Below are positions 16,570 to 24,760 of a stretch of 64,000 nucleotides of DNA, in pieces. This DNA is from Anaerolineales bacterium (GTDB lineage Bacteria; Chloroflexota; Anaerolineae; Aggregatilineales; UBA2796). Position 1 is the stretch's first letter. Each line of letters starts with the position of its first letter. The notes under the pieces are model-generated. The model saw only the letters and a program-made list of their open reading frames with translations, had not been told where the DNA came from and did no database searches. The position numbers and the translations under genes are program-made. The stretch is from the NCBI GenBank assembly GCA_015075625.1, contig JABTTZ010000002.1, positions 1,221,855 to 1,285,854 of the forward strand, read 5' to 3'.

Positions 16570-18711
16570 ATGGCGACAAAAACCTACCGCTGCATCGTGA
16601 ATGCCTTAAACATCCGCACTGAGCCGCGCACCGCCGACCAATTCAAAACTCCAGAGATGATCAAACGAGGTGAGACGATCACCATTGATGACGCAACACT
16701 CACCGAAAATGACGGCTTTCTCTGGGCGCGGCATAGTCGGGGCTGGTCGGCGGTGGGGTCGCTGGATGGGCGCTTTCTCTTTCTGAGCGATACGCTGTCC
16801 TTTCGCGCGCCGTTTTGGGGAATCAACATTGACCCCAACAACCCCCGCGCCAACCCTACCGCCCCCGCCCTCACAAACAGCGCCTGGGTGCGTTTTGTCT
16901 TTCACGTTCACAGCCGCCGCGAAAGTTTGGCGCAGGCGTTCGCCTTCTACGATCCGATCATTCAGGGCTACGTTCGCGCTGGCACAAACGTCCTTCTAGT
17001 GCTGCTCCAAGATACCTACGGCGGCAATGCTCCCTGGCTCAGCGGTGGCTCGTGGGATGAGTATGCGCGTGGGTTCGCCACCACCGCCCAAGAGATCGCT
17101 CGCCATTACAAGGGCGTCGTCGGTGCGTATCAGGTTTGGAATGAGGTCGATGTCAGCGGTGAGCCAACCTCCATCTTCATCGAACCCGCCTATTATAGCA
17201 AACTGCTGTCCGCGCTCTCACGGGCGATCAGCACTGCCGATCCCGCCGCATTGGTTATCAGCAGTGGGTTGGCGTCGCCACTCAGCAATGCGCTGAGCTA
17301 CCTGCGCGAGGTGCGTAAACAGCTTGGCGGGTCGCTGCCCATCGATGGCATTGGTATTCACCCCTACGCCCATGTCCCCCCGCCAACGGGCTCGGGACCT
17401 TTCCCCACCTGGGCAAATTTGGAAACCTATCTGGCGCAGTTTCAGGACAGCTTCCCCGGCGTTCCCTTGTGGATCACGGAGATCGGCGTCCCCCGCGTCA
17501 ACGTGGAGGATCGGGCGCTGTGGACGCGGATCGCCCAGTATATGGAAAACGTCGCTCTCTATCTGCGCGACAAGCAAGCCCACAGTGTGCGGGCAATCAC
17601 GTGGTTTGCGTGGAGCGATCCAATGGACTCCGCCGGAATCACCAACGCCGATCAGCAGCCGAAAGGGGCGATCTACAACACCTATTTCAAAAGCACTCAC
17701 GCCGCCCTGCCGACGATCTACACGCCAAATCCCACCCCGCTTGATGGTGAGATCGCCCTGACGCATAGTGCCGGCACAACACTTCCTGATGGGACGGTGG
17801 ATGCCCTTGCCGCAAGGCTGCGGACGACAGCGCCAAACGTTCGAGGGCTGATCCTGAAGGGCAGCCGGGGGGTCACGTTCTTCCCCCCCAACACAAACGC
17901 GCCGGGGGTTGCCTCGGTGGGGGACTATGCGGGATGGGCGGCGGCGCTCTCCCCCGCCCGCGTCCGTATTCATGCCTGGCACGAGGTGGTTGGCAGCGAT
18001 GCAGCAAAAGAGACAACTCTGCTTATCAACACGGCGCAAGCGGCGGGCGTCCGTTCGATCATCCTCGATCTCGTCAGCGGCTCGGTGACGCTCAGCACCT
18101 CAGCGGCAATCCGCGCCTTCATGAACGGGCTGCGGCGGGCGCTCCCCGGCGGCTACCCTCTCGGCGTCAGTTTCAGCGGACGCGCCGACCAGATCAGCGC
18201 CCTGAATGTTGCCGAATGGTTTCCCTTTATCGATTTTATGCTTCCCAAACTGGCATGGGTCACCGACGACGCCGACCCGCTGACGGCACTACGCACAACC
18301 TTTGCCGCCTTGCGAACGCTCCGTAAGCCGATTCTCCCCATCCTTCAGGTGGGCGATGGCAAGCTGACTCGCGCTGCCGCCCGCTTTGCAACGGATGGCA
18401 GCGGATCGCCAGGGGTGGGCTTCAGCAATGCGCTGGCGGCGGGCGATCTGGCGGTGGTGCGGGGAGTGGTGATCCCCGGTAACGCCGGCTACATGGCGCG
18501 GCGCGTCCTTGCCACGCAAACCATCGCGACGACGACGCTGCGGGTACGGGCGCTCCCCATCGCCACCGCCGAAGCAATTGATACCCTAAATGCGGGCGAA
18601 CGGGTCGATATATTAGAGACGCGCTCCCTCCCGCCGCTGGAGTGGGTGCGCCACCCACGCGGGTGGTCAGTGGCGCGGAACACGGCGACGGGCGAGGTCT
18701 TTTTGCGCTAG
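16570..18711 (+). CDS. Glycoside-hydrolase-like protein (clan GH-A barrel) bracketed by SH3-like domains
   Basis: The 713-residue protein begins with an SH3-like segment (about 5-65: LNIRTEPRTADQFKT...WARHSRGWSAVG). A TIM barrel follows (about 80-410). Here WNEVD places a Glu at residue 192 after strand 4, and WITEIG places a Glu at 304 after strand 7, the acid/base and nucleophile positions of clan GH-A; GIGIHPYAH and ITWFAWSDP also fit. A second barrel-like domain spans about 420-650, and the C-terminus carries another SH3-like segment (about 655-713, WVRHPRGWSVA). There is no signal peptide or membrane span, which is unusual for such an enzyme. Start ATG 16570 replaces a longer frame that begins inside the HAD gene. 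Substrate is unknown. TGGTACAAT (16526-16534) is a candidate -10. Confidence 0.75.
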   Translation: MATKTYRCIVNALNIRTEPRTADQFKTPEMIKRGETITIDDATLTENDGFLWARHSRGWSAVGSLDGRFLFLSDTLSFRAPFWGINIDPNNPRANPTAPALTNSAWVRFVFHVHSRRESLAQAFAFYDPIIQGYVRAGTNVLLVLLQDTYGGNAPWLSGGSWDEYARGFATTAQEIARHYKGVVGAYQVWNEVDVSGEPTSIFIEPAYYSKLLSALSRAISTADPAALVISSGLASPLSNALSYLREVRKQLGGSLPIDGIGIHPYAHVPPPTGSGPFPTWANLETYLAQFQDSFPGVPLWITEIGVPRVNVEDRALWTRIAQYMENVALYLRDKQAHSVRAITWFAWSDPMDSAGITNADQQPKGAIYNTYFKSTHAALPTIYTPNPTPLDGEIALTHSAGTTLPDGTVDALAARLRTTAPNVRGLILKGSRGVTFFPPNTNAPGVASVGDYAGWAAALSPARVRIHAWHEVVGSDAAKETTLLINTAQAAGVRSIILDLVSGSVTLSTSAAIRAFMNGLRRALPGGYPLGVSFSGRADQISALNVAEWFPFIDFMLPKLAWVTDDADPLTALRTTFAALRTLRKPILPILQVGDGKLTRAAARFATDGSGSPGVGFSNALAAGDLAVVRGVVIPGNAGYMARRVLATQTIATTTLRVRALPIATAEAIDTLNAGERVDILETRSLPPLEWVRHPRGWSVARNTATGEVFLR

Positions 18712-18937
18712 GCATTCACGAAAGGAGACCGATTGGGGAGGAAACACCCTCAATCGATGATCTCTCCCCATCTACAGGTACAGGTTTGGCTAAACAGCAG
18801 CGAGGGCATGTTGACATACACACCGTAAACATTCCCCCTCATTGTTCTGGTGAATTTTTTGTAGAATAGGGCGTAATGAATTCCCAAGAGCGGAATCCTA
18901 ACCCATTTTTCACCCACAGGTGTATCGCAGACCTTTT

Positions 18938-19648
18938 ATGGATCAACCACAACCTCGGCTTTACCGCTACATCGATTTCATCACCGCCTCATTTGTGGCG
19001 GTGTTGATCATCAGCAACATCGCCTCTACAAAAACAGTCATCATCGGCTCGCTAACCTTTGACGGGGGGACGGTGATTTTTCCCCTCGCTTATATTTTTG
19101 GCGACGTTCTGACGGAGGTGTACGGCTACAAACGCGCCCGCCGCGTGATCTGGACGGGCTTCTTGTGGATCATCGTCACCGCTGGCGTCCTCGCCATAAT
19201 CGACGCCCTACCGCCCGAACCATTTTGGAATCAGATTGAAGGGATTACGGGCTTCACCAAAGGGCAAGGCTTTAGCCTGATTTTAGGGCAGGCGCCGCGT
19301 ATCGTCCTCGGCAGTCTGATCGCCTACTTCGCCGGAGAGTTCACGAATTCGTTCATTTTGGCAAAGATGAAGATTGCCACAAAGGGACGGGCGCTCTGGA
19401 CGCGCACGATTGGCTCTACGCTAGTGGGGCAGTTCGTGGATACCTCGGTGTTCTTGGTCGTCGCTTTCTACGGGGTGTTTCCCAACGAGGTTCTGCTCAC
19501 CATCTTTGTCTCAAACTACATCTTCAAAGTCTCGGTAGAGGCACTGTTCACGCCGGTGACGTATGCCGCTGTACGCTTCTTGAAACGCGCCGAGGCGGAA
19601 GATTACTACGACACCAAGACGAATTTCAACCCCTTTGCCTTGCGCTAA
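18938..19648 (+). CDS. YhhQ-family queuosine precursor transporter
   Basis: Members of this family (DUF165, YhhQ) import queuine-pathway precursors such as preQ0/preQ1 for tRNA modification. The 236-residue chain has about six membrane spans and the family core: LIISNIASTKTV near the N-terminus, FPLAYIFGDVLTEVYGYKRAR at about 55-75, LGSLIAYFAGEFTNS and TIGSTLVGQFVDTSVFL at about 160-176. ATG 18938 is used; GTG 18920 is possible. No preQ1 riboswitch was recognised in the ~220 bases upstream. No other queuosine gene is nearby. Confidence 0.9.
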   Translation: MDQPQPRLYRYIDFITASFVAVLIISNIASTKTVIIGSLTFDGGTVIFPLAYIFGDVLTEVYGYKRARRVIWTGFLWIIVTAGVLAIIDALPPEPFWNQIEGITGFTKGQGFSLILGQAPRIVLGSLIAYFAGEFTNSFILAKMKIATKGRALWTRTIGSTLVGQFVDTSVFLVVAFYGVFPNEVLLTIFVSNYIFKVSVEALFTPVTYAAVRFLKRAEAEDYYDTKTNFNPFALR

Positions 19649-19748
19649 TAAGGGCAGACGCACCTCCGGCGTCTCTACAGGGATGCGGGAGGTGCGGCGC
19701 TAAAGCCCGCATTCTGAAAGGGTCGGGCGGACGTGCTGTAGCGCGTCA

Positions 19749-20726
19749 CTACTCTCCCATAATCAAAGCGAACATGAGCGGCGCACAGATCGTCGCATCC
19801 GATTCGATGATGTAGCGCGGCGTGTCGATCCCCAATTTTCCCCACGTGATTTTCTCATTGGGGACTGCCCCAGAGTACGATCCGTAGCTTGTGGTCGAAT
19901 CGCTGATCTGACAGAAGTAGCCCCATAGTGGCGTGTCGCGCCGCCCCAAATCTTGATGGAGCATAGGGACGACACAGATCGGGAAGTCTCCGGCAATGCC
20001 CCCCCCAATTTGGAAGAACCCAATAGATGTTTTCGGCGCGGTTTGCGTATACCAGTCGGCAAGGGTGATCATGTATTCGATCCCCGTGCGGACGGTATGT
20101 ACGTTCTTGATCTCACCCGTGATGCAGTGAGCAGCGTACATGTTGCCCGTTGTTGAATCTTCCCAACCGGGGACGATGATCGGAAGGTTTTTCTCCGCCG
20201 CTGCCACCAGCCACGAATCCTTCGGGTCAATCTGATAGTGTTCTTTCAACGCCCCCGAACGGATCAGACGGTAGAGGAACTCGTGCGGGAAATAGCGCTC
20301 GCCCGCTTTGTCGGCGGTGATCCATTCGTTTAGAAGGGCGTCCTCAAGGCGGCGCATCGCTTCTTCTTCGGGGATGCAGGTATCCGTGACGCGGTTCATG
20401 TGCCGCGCTAAGAGCGCCTGCTCATCGGCGGGGGTCAGGTCACGGTAGTGGGGAACACGCTCGTAAAAATCGTGGGCAATCAGGTTGAAGATATCTTCTT
20501 CAAGGTTTGCCCCCGTACAGGTGATCGCGTGGACATTCTCGCGGCGGATCATTTCCGCGAGGGAAAGCCCTAGTTCGGCGGTACTCATGGCGCCAGCAAG
20601 CGTCACCATCATGACGCCCCCTTCGGTAAGATGGCGGCTGTAGCCCTCTGCCGCGTCAATGAGTGCTGCCGCATTAAAATGCCGATAGTGATGTTTTAGA
20701 AAGGCGCTGATTGCCCCATGTGCCAT
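19749..20726 (-). CDS. Deoxyhypusine synthase family protein
   Basis: In eukaryotes and archaea this family moves an aminobutyl group from spermidine to eIF5A; bacterial homologues are thought to make homospermidine or similar polyamines, because bacteria have no eIF5A substrate. The 325-residue length fits. Family stretches seen are MVTLAGAMSTAELGLSLAEMI (NAD site, about 40-60), CTGANLEEDIFN (about 69-80), IIVPGWEDSTTGNMYAAH, FFQIGGGIAGDFPI and, near the C-terminus, NEKITWGK, where K297 matches the lysine that forms the enzyme-imine intermediate in characterised DHS. So it looks catalytically competent. A clear promoter lies upstream (20797-20769). The true acceptor is not known. Confidence 0.88.
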   Translation of the reverse strand: MAHGAISAFLKHHYRHFNAAALIDAAEGYSRHLTEGGVMMVTLAGAMSTAELGLSLAEMIRRENVHAITCTGANLEEDIFNLIAHDFYERVPHYRDLTPADEQALLARHMNRVTDTCIPEEEAMRRLEDALLNEWITADKAGERYFPHEFLYRLIRSGALKEHYQIDPKDSWLVAAAEKNLPIIVPGWEDSTTGNMYAAHCITGEIKNVHTVRTGIEYMITLADWYTQTAPKTSIGFFQIGGGIAGDFPICVVPMLHQDLGRRDTPLWGYFCQISDSTTSYGSYSGAVPNEKITWGKLGIDTPRYIIESDATICAPLMFALIMGE

Positions 20727-20768
20727 GCCGGAATATCCTTCCCCTCTAGACTCAGTGTGGATGCGTGC

Positions 20769-20797
20769 ATTATAGGGAAGGGCAGCGGGATTAGCAA
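20769..20797 (-). promoter_or_regulatory. Promoter of the deoxyhypusine synthase-like gene
   Basis: On the minus strand, TTGCTA (20797-20792) and TATAAT (20774-20769) are separated by 17 bases, 42 bases before the ATG at 20726. Confidence 0.72.
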
Positions 20798-20800
20798 GGC

Positions 20801-21634
20801 ATGGCGTATATCGAGTACACTCTGCGTGATGCGGAGGTTTGCCCTGTGCCTATCCTTGCCTTTCTGGATTCCCCCACCCTTCAGGCGGCACTCACGCCCT
20901 TACCCCACCCTCTCAAGGGAGAGCGGGTGATCCTCCACGCCCCGCATTTCCCCACCCCGCTGGATGCGCTCCGCTTGGTGGCCGATGTGCAGCCCATCAT
21001 GATGATCGTGGCGATCACACCGGCGCTCGATCTCTCACGCGGGGGGTGGCTCTCTGCTCTGCGCAGCGACCCCGCCACTCGCCGTCTGCCCATGATCGCC
21101 ATTGGGGAAGGGGCGGCGGCTGAGGATGCTGCCCGCGCTTTTTACCTCCCACTCATTGCATCGGATGCCTTCCTTGCCAACACGGCTGCCATTATTACCC
21201 ATCACCTAACCCCGCCTCGGCGCGAGGGGCTTGCCGAAATGTGCAAGGAGATGCCGCCGCCGCTCGTCTTACAGGGCTTGCGGGCGTTCCGGGCGGGGCA
21301 GTATTATGAGGCGCACGAGATGTTGGAAGCAGCATGGAAAGCAGAGACGCGCCCTGTGCGCGATCTCTACCGCGCTGTCTTGCAAGTGGGCGTTACCTAC
21401 TACCAGATTGAGCGCGGAAACTACGAGGGGGCATTAAAGCTATTTTTGCGTGTGCGGCAGTGGCTTGATCCGCTCCCGGAGCGCTGTCAGGGAATCGATG
21501 TGGCGACGCTGCGGATCGATGCAGCGGCGGCGCACGCTCACCTTGATTCGCTTGGGGCGGCGGGCATTGCTGCGTTTGATAAACGGCTGTTAAAGCCGGT
21601 GTTATTTCATGATTCTGAGGAGAACCACGAATGA
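20801..21634 (+). CDS. DUF309 domain protein with receiver-like N-terminus
   Basis: The C-terminal part of this 277-residue protein (about 160-245) is a DUF309 domain: ALRAFRAGQYYEAHE-like text (GLRAFRAGQYYEAHEMLEAA) followed by YRAVLQVGVTYYQIERGNY. The domain is helical and of unknown activity. The N-terminal ~130 residues look like an alpha/beta receiver-type fold (PIMMIVAITPALDLS, RLPMIAIGEG), though the phospho-acceptor pattern is not convincing. The start is ATG 20801 after CAAGG; a later GTG is possible. Its TGA overlaps the next ATG (ATGA at 21631-21634), coupling it to the binding-protein gene. Confidence 0.75.
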   Translation: MAYIEYTLRDAEVCPVPILAFLDSPTLQAALTPLPHPLKGERVILHAPHFPTPLDALRLVADVQPIMMIVAITPALDLSRGGWLSALRSDPATRRLPMIAIGEGAAAEDAARAFYLPLIASDAFLANTAAIITHHLTPPRREGLAEMCKEMPPPLVLQGLRAFRAGQYYEAHEMLEAAWKAETRPVRDLYRAVLQVGVTYYQIERGNYEGALKLFLRVRQWLDPLPERCQGIDVATLRIDAAAAHAHLDSLGAAGIAAFDKRLLKPVLFHDSEENHE

Positions 21635-22668
21635 TCAAAAAATGGCTGTTGGGCGTTCTGTTGGCGGCGCTGGCGCTGTCGGGAATCGGTGGGGCGGCGG
21701 CACAGGATGGCGATCCGCTTGGCGGGGCGACCACCTTTGCCAAAGCGAACGCTCCGACGACGCTCACCGTGATGTTGGATTGGACGCCCAACACAAACCA
21801 TCTCGGCTTGTATGTTGCCCAAGCGAAGGGCTACTTTGCCGAAGCAAACCTGACGGTGGACATTCAACCCGCCGGCGATATTTCGGTGGAACAAGTGGTG
21901 GCGACAGGCGCTGCCGCTTTTGGCATCAGCTACCAAGAGACATTTACCTACGTCCGCGCCAACGAACTGCCCATCGTCTCTATCGCGGCAATCCTGCAAC
22001 ACAACACATCGGGCTTTGCCTCCCTGCGGGAAAAACACCCCCTCACGTCTCCGGCTGATCTTGTCGGGCTGCGTTACGGTGGCTTCGGCTCAATGATTGA
22101 GAAACCAATCATCGAGCGGATGATCGCCTGTGGGGGCAAAGAAGGGACTGTAGACATTCAAGATATTGGCTTTGTTGAACCCTTCCCCCTGATGGAACGT
22201 GAGGCGATTGATTTCGTATGGTTGTTTCGGGGATGGGACGGCTTGCGGGCAGAACTGAGCGGCTTAGAGGTGGATTACCTCATGCTGAAGGATTATCCAG
22301 AGTGCGTCCCCGATTACTATACGCCGATTTTGATCACGAACGAGGCACACATTGCTGAACAGCCCGATGTGGTGGCAGCCTTCGTCCAAGCGGCGGCGCG
22401 TGGTTACGCCGATGCGATTAGCGATCCATCCGGTGCGGCGGCGATCCTCCTTGAGGCAAACCCCGATCTGGACGAAGCGCTGGTGAAGGCAAGCGCGGAG
22501 TACCTCTCGAAGGAATTCATGGCGGATGCCCCTCGTTGGGGTGAACAGCGCTTGATCATCTGGGAGGCAATGACCGCCTTCATGGTCGAAAGTGGGACGC
22601 TCGAAAAACCGATTGAGTCGGGGAAGGCGTTCACCAATGAATTCTTGCCCGGTAAGGGCGCGGAGTAA
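21631..22668 (+). CDS. NMT1/THI5-like ABC transporter substrate-binding protein
   Basis: This exported binding protein (345 residues; signal peptide MIKKWLLGVLLAALALSG with cleavage after GGAAAQ) belongs to the family that binds thiamine-pyrimidine precursors. Diagnostic stretches are TVMLDWTPNTNHLGLYVA (about 50-66), the AKGYFAEANL helix and FGISYQETF (about 96-104); KPIIERMIACGGKEG holds a Cys near the region used by THI5 proteins. It could serve formylaminopyrimidine/HMP uptake, or another aromatic ligand. No permease or ATPase gene is adjacent, so it probably shares a transporter encoded elsewhere. Translation is coupled to the DUF309 gene. Confidence 0.85.
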   Translation: MIKKWLLGVLLAALALSGIGGAAAQDGDPLGGATTFAKANAPTTLTVMLDWTPNTNHLGLYVAQAKGYFAEANLTVDIQPAGDISVEQVVATGAAAFGISYQETFTYVRANELPIVSIAAILQHNTSGFASLREKHPLTSPADLVGLRYGGFGSMIEKPIIERMIACGGKEGTVDIQDIGFVEPFPLMEREAIDFVWLFRGWDGLRAELSGLEVDYLMLKDYPECVPDYYTPILITNEAHIAEQPDVVAAFVQAAARGYADAISDPSGAAAILLEANPDLDEALVKASAEYLSKEFMADAPRWGEQRLIIWEAMTAFMVESGTLEKPIESGKAFTNEFLPGKGAE

Positions 22669-22682
22669 GCCTTGATGGTATC

Positions 22683-22702
22683 CCCGGCGCTAAAGCGCCG
22701 GG
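22683..22702. repeat. First hairpin of the intergenic repeat module
   Basis: A perfect 8-bp stem CCCGGCGC/GCGCCGGG with loop TAAA, followed by TTGAAAGC as in other copies. It lies 15 bases after the stop of the binding-protein gene and may double as its 3' hairpin. A decayed relative lies at 19694-19720. Confidence 0.65.
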
Positions 22703-22787
22703 TTGAAAGCAAGGGCGCTTTTGCGCTGATCGCAGGACAGTTTTTAGCACTGAGACAAGGGCATTGGTTTGCTGAAGAATGGCAGGC

Positions 22788-23632
22788 TCAGCCTATCCCC
22801 TTGTGGGCAATCAACCCAAGCCGTATTGCTATCGGATAAAAGCGACTACCTTCTCCGTACATTAGGCGATTCACGCTCTGCTGCAAACGCTTCCGCAGCG
22901 GTTGAAACAAGGTGGCGATGATGCCCGTCCCCAAAAGGGAAATCAGCAAACTGCCACTGGTTTGAAGTAGTGCGCCTAGCGAACCGACTATAACGATATA
23001 GAAGGCAGCAACCAGCGCCGTCAGCGACCCGTAAACCAGGGTGCGGTTGATCAGGATGTGGATATCCCACAGCCTATAGCGCAGTATGGCGATCCCTGTG
23101 GCAATAACCATATTGACGATGGTTATGTCGAGAATAACAATGCTTAGTTCTTGGGTCAGGCGGTTGTCTCTCCAGAGCCACCAAGGAATACTGCCGAGGA
23201 TATTGCCCACAATGACGACAACGCCCGCCACAGCCAGCCACTTCAACTGCGCCCGTTCAACACCAACGGCATTCCGAAAGCGAACGACTATCGAAGCAAT
23301 TGAACCGAAAATCCCCGCCAACACACATGGGGCAGCAAGGGTCAACCAAGCGCAGCAGCCAGAACACCGCCCATAACGAAGCCCCGTTCCCAAATTACAT
23401 GAGATGACCCCTCGTTGATCTCCCACTTCAGAAAGGCGCGTCCGGCGTAGAGGACACCACCAAAGGTAAAGACAAGAAACGAGAGGATAAGCAAACTGGC
23501 GGCAGCGGTGCGGATCGATAGACCCTGAACGGCAAGTGTCCTCAAGAGCGCTAGACTCGCGCCTATGATGATAAGGGAGGTGAGTGTGAGAACCCCATTC
23601 CGCGACGTAAACAAGGTGGTCATGCGCATCAT
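22788..23632 (-). pseudogene. Membrane sensor fragment of a histidine kinase (frameshifted, truncated)
   Basis: Two frames together make one broken gene. The first (from ATG 23632 to a stop at 23342) encodes spans around VLTLTSLIIIGASLALLRTL. After a frameshift near 23345-23355, the second frame continues to 22788 with VVRFRNAVGVERAQLKWLAV, RYRLWDIHILINRTLVYG and FQPLRKRLQQSVNRLMYGE. That order is the membrane input module of many Chloroflexi histidine kinases, which normally goes on into GAF, HisKA and ATPase domains after the NRLMYGE motif. Here a stop follows within about 20 residues, so the kinase is missing. It is decayed or a sensor relic; no function is assigned. Confidence 0.7.
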
Positions 23633-23647
23633 CCTTTTCCTCAAGAC

Positions 23648-24218
23648 TCAAACCATAATCATCGCTGTCCAGATCGTTCCTAAGTTGAAGGGAAGCTGCT
23701 GCCAGTGATCGCCGTAATCCATCGTGTGCCATACATCGCCATTGCTCAATCCAGCATACAAATGCCCCGGCGCATCCCGATCTGGAATCGGTAGGCGAAA
23801 GGGCGATCCCTTGCACATAAGGGGTGAACGGTTTTTCCGCAGGGGAGAACCAAAACCAACGTCGCATGGTGCGAAACGACGCGGCTTCCGCCCAGTGTTG
23901 CCCGCCATCATGCGAGATAAAGATGCCGGGTGGTTTTGTTCCTGCCACAATCAGATTGGGGTCTACGGGACTTACGGCAATCGCTTTGACCATCTGATCC
24001 CTTAAGCCCGAGGGCTGCCATGTTTTGCCCCCATCTTCAGAGCGCAGAACGCCATTCCCTTGTGTTCCGGCATAGACCGTATTGCGGTTGTGGGGATCAG
24101 CAGCCAAAGAGCGTACCTGCTCCCCTTCAAGGAGGGACTCAACTGACCACTGACCGTTTATGGCACATTCGGCACGTGCCAGCCGGCTGCCACTGGTCGC
24201 GATAAACGTTCGGTTCAT
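23648..24218 (-). pseudogene. BNR/sortilin-type repeat protein, frameshifted
   Basis: From ATG 24218 the frame encodes short beta-propeller repeats: VRSLAADPHNRNTVYAGTQG, GVLRSEDGGKTW, VKAIAVSPVDPNLIVAG, GIFISHDGGQHW and GIALSPTD. These are classical Asp-box (SxDGGxTW) repeats. Near 23765-23795 the reading frame shifts: the continuation GHLYAGLSNGDVWHTMDYGD, ending at a stop at 23648, lies in another frame. Correcting one indel gives about 190 residues, too short for a full propeller. The 483-residue frame that spans 24239 to 22788 is an accident of frames joining this gene to the next. Sequencing error is possible, but two neighbouring frameshifts favour decay. Confidence 0.7.
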
Positions 24219-24246
24219 ATCTACACTCCTGATTAACATACCTTGC

Positions 24247-24507
24247 TTACAACGTGAGCAAATAGACGATCAGATCCTCAATGTCCTGTTCGGTAAGGTG
24301 CGCTTTGTAGTCGGGATACATGATGTTCCGATAGCCAACAACGACGGAGCGCCCCGGTGCAACGATGCTCTCCCGCGGTGAGCCAAGATCGCCCAATACC
24401 AGTTCACCAGGCAGTGGCGGCATTCCTTCCTGTGCCACCGCCGGCAGCAGCCCAATTGAAGCCACTATCAAGATCACGACATATGTGATTAACCGTTTGG
24501 ACACCAT
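24247..24507 (-). pseudogene. Exported cytochrome-c C-terminal fragment lacking the haem motif
   Basis: A good start (ATG 24507 after AAAGGAG) and signal peptide (MVSKRLITYVVILIVASIG, cleavage after PAVAQ) lead into only about 60 mature residues. The end (IMYPDYKAHLTEQDIEDLIVYLLTL) matches the last helix of class I cytochrome c domains, and VGYRNIMYPDY supplies the Met expected as axial ligand. No CxxCH exists anywhere in the frame, so haem cannot be attached in the usual way. It is most easily read as an internal deletion of a cytochrome, in line with its two decayed neighbours. It could still be expressed as a small exported protein. Confidence 0.55.
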
Positions 24508-24706
24508 CGTTTCTCCTTTAAATTGCACCATCCGTATTAGCCTACAGAAGAAGGTGTCCCACTGTCATGAGCAGAGGTCATGTTGTGGGGAGGAAGAATG
24601 CCCGTAGAGGTCGGGAACATAGCCCGATTGAGGTGGTTTTGGGTGTGGCAGCGGGAAGGATTTCCAGCCGGAGTGACGGTAGGCTTGCTCTGTTGAGGCG
24701 AAAACG

Positions 24707-24742
24707 AGCGTCGGGGCGGCGATAGGGGGTCGCCCCGACGCT
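24707..24742 (-). terminator. Terminator hairpin after leuS
   Basis: A perfect 12-bp stem AGCGTCGGGGCG/CGCCCCGACGCT with a 12-base loop, 19 bases past the leuS stop. On the minus strand it is followed by CGTTTTCG. The remaining gap to 24531 shows nothing else. Confidence 0.7.
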
Positions 24743-24760
24743 GATGAGCGTGAGGATGCT

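Noticed and set aside
18720..18937. preQ1 riboswitch ahead of the YhhQ-type gene
   Set aside because: No match to the short preQ1 pseudoknot consensus was seen.
22788..24239. A single 483-residue protein
   Set aside because: Its ends belong to two different families and the middle has no protein-like pattern; better continuations lie in other frames, so it is two broken genes.
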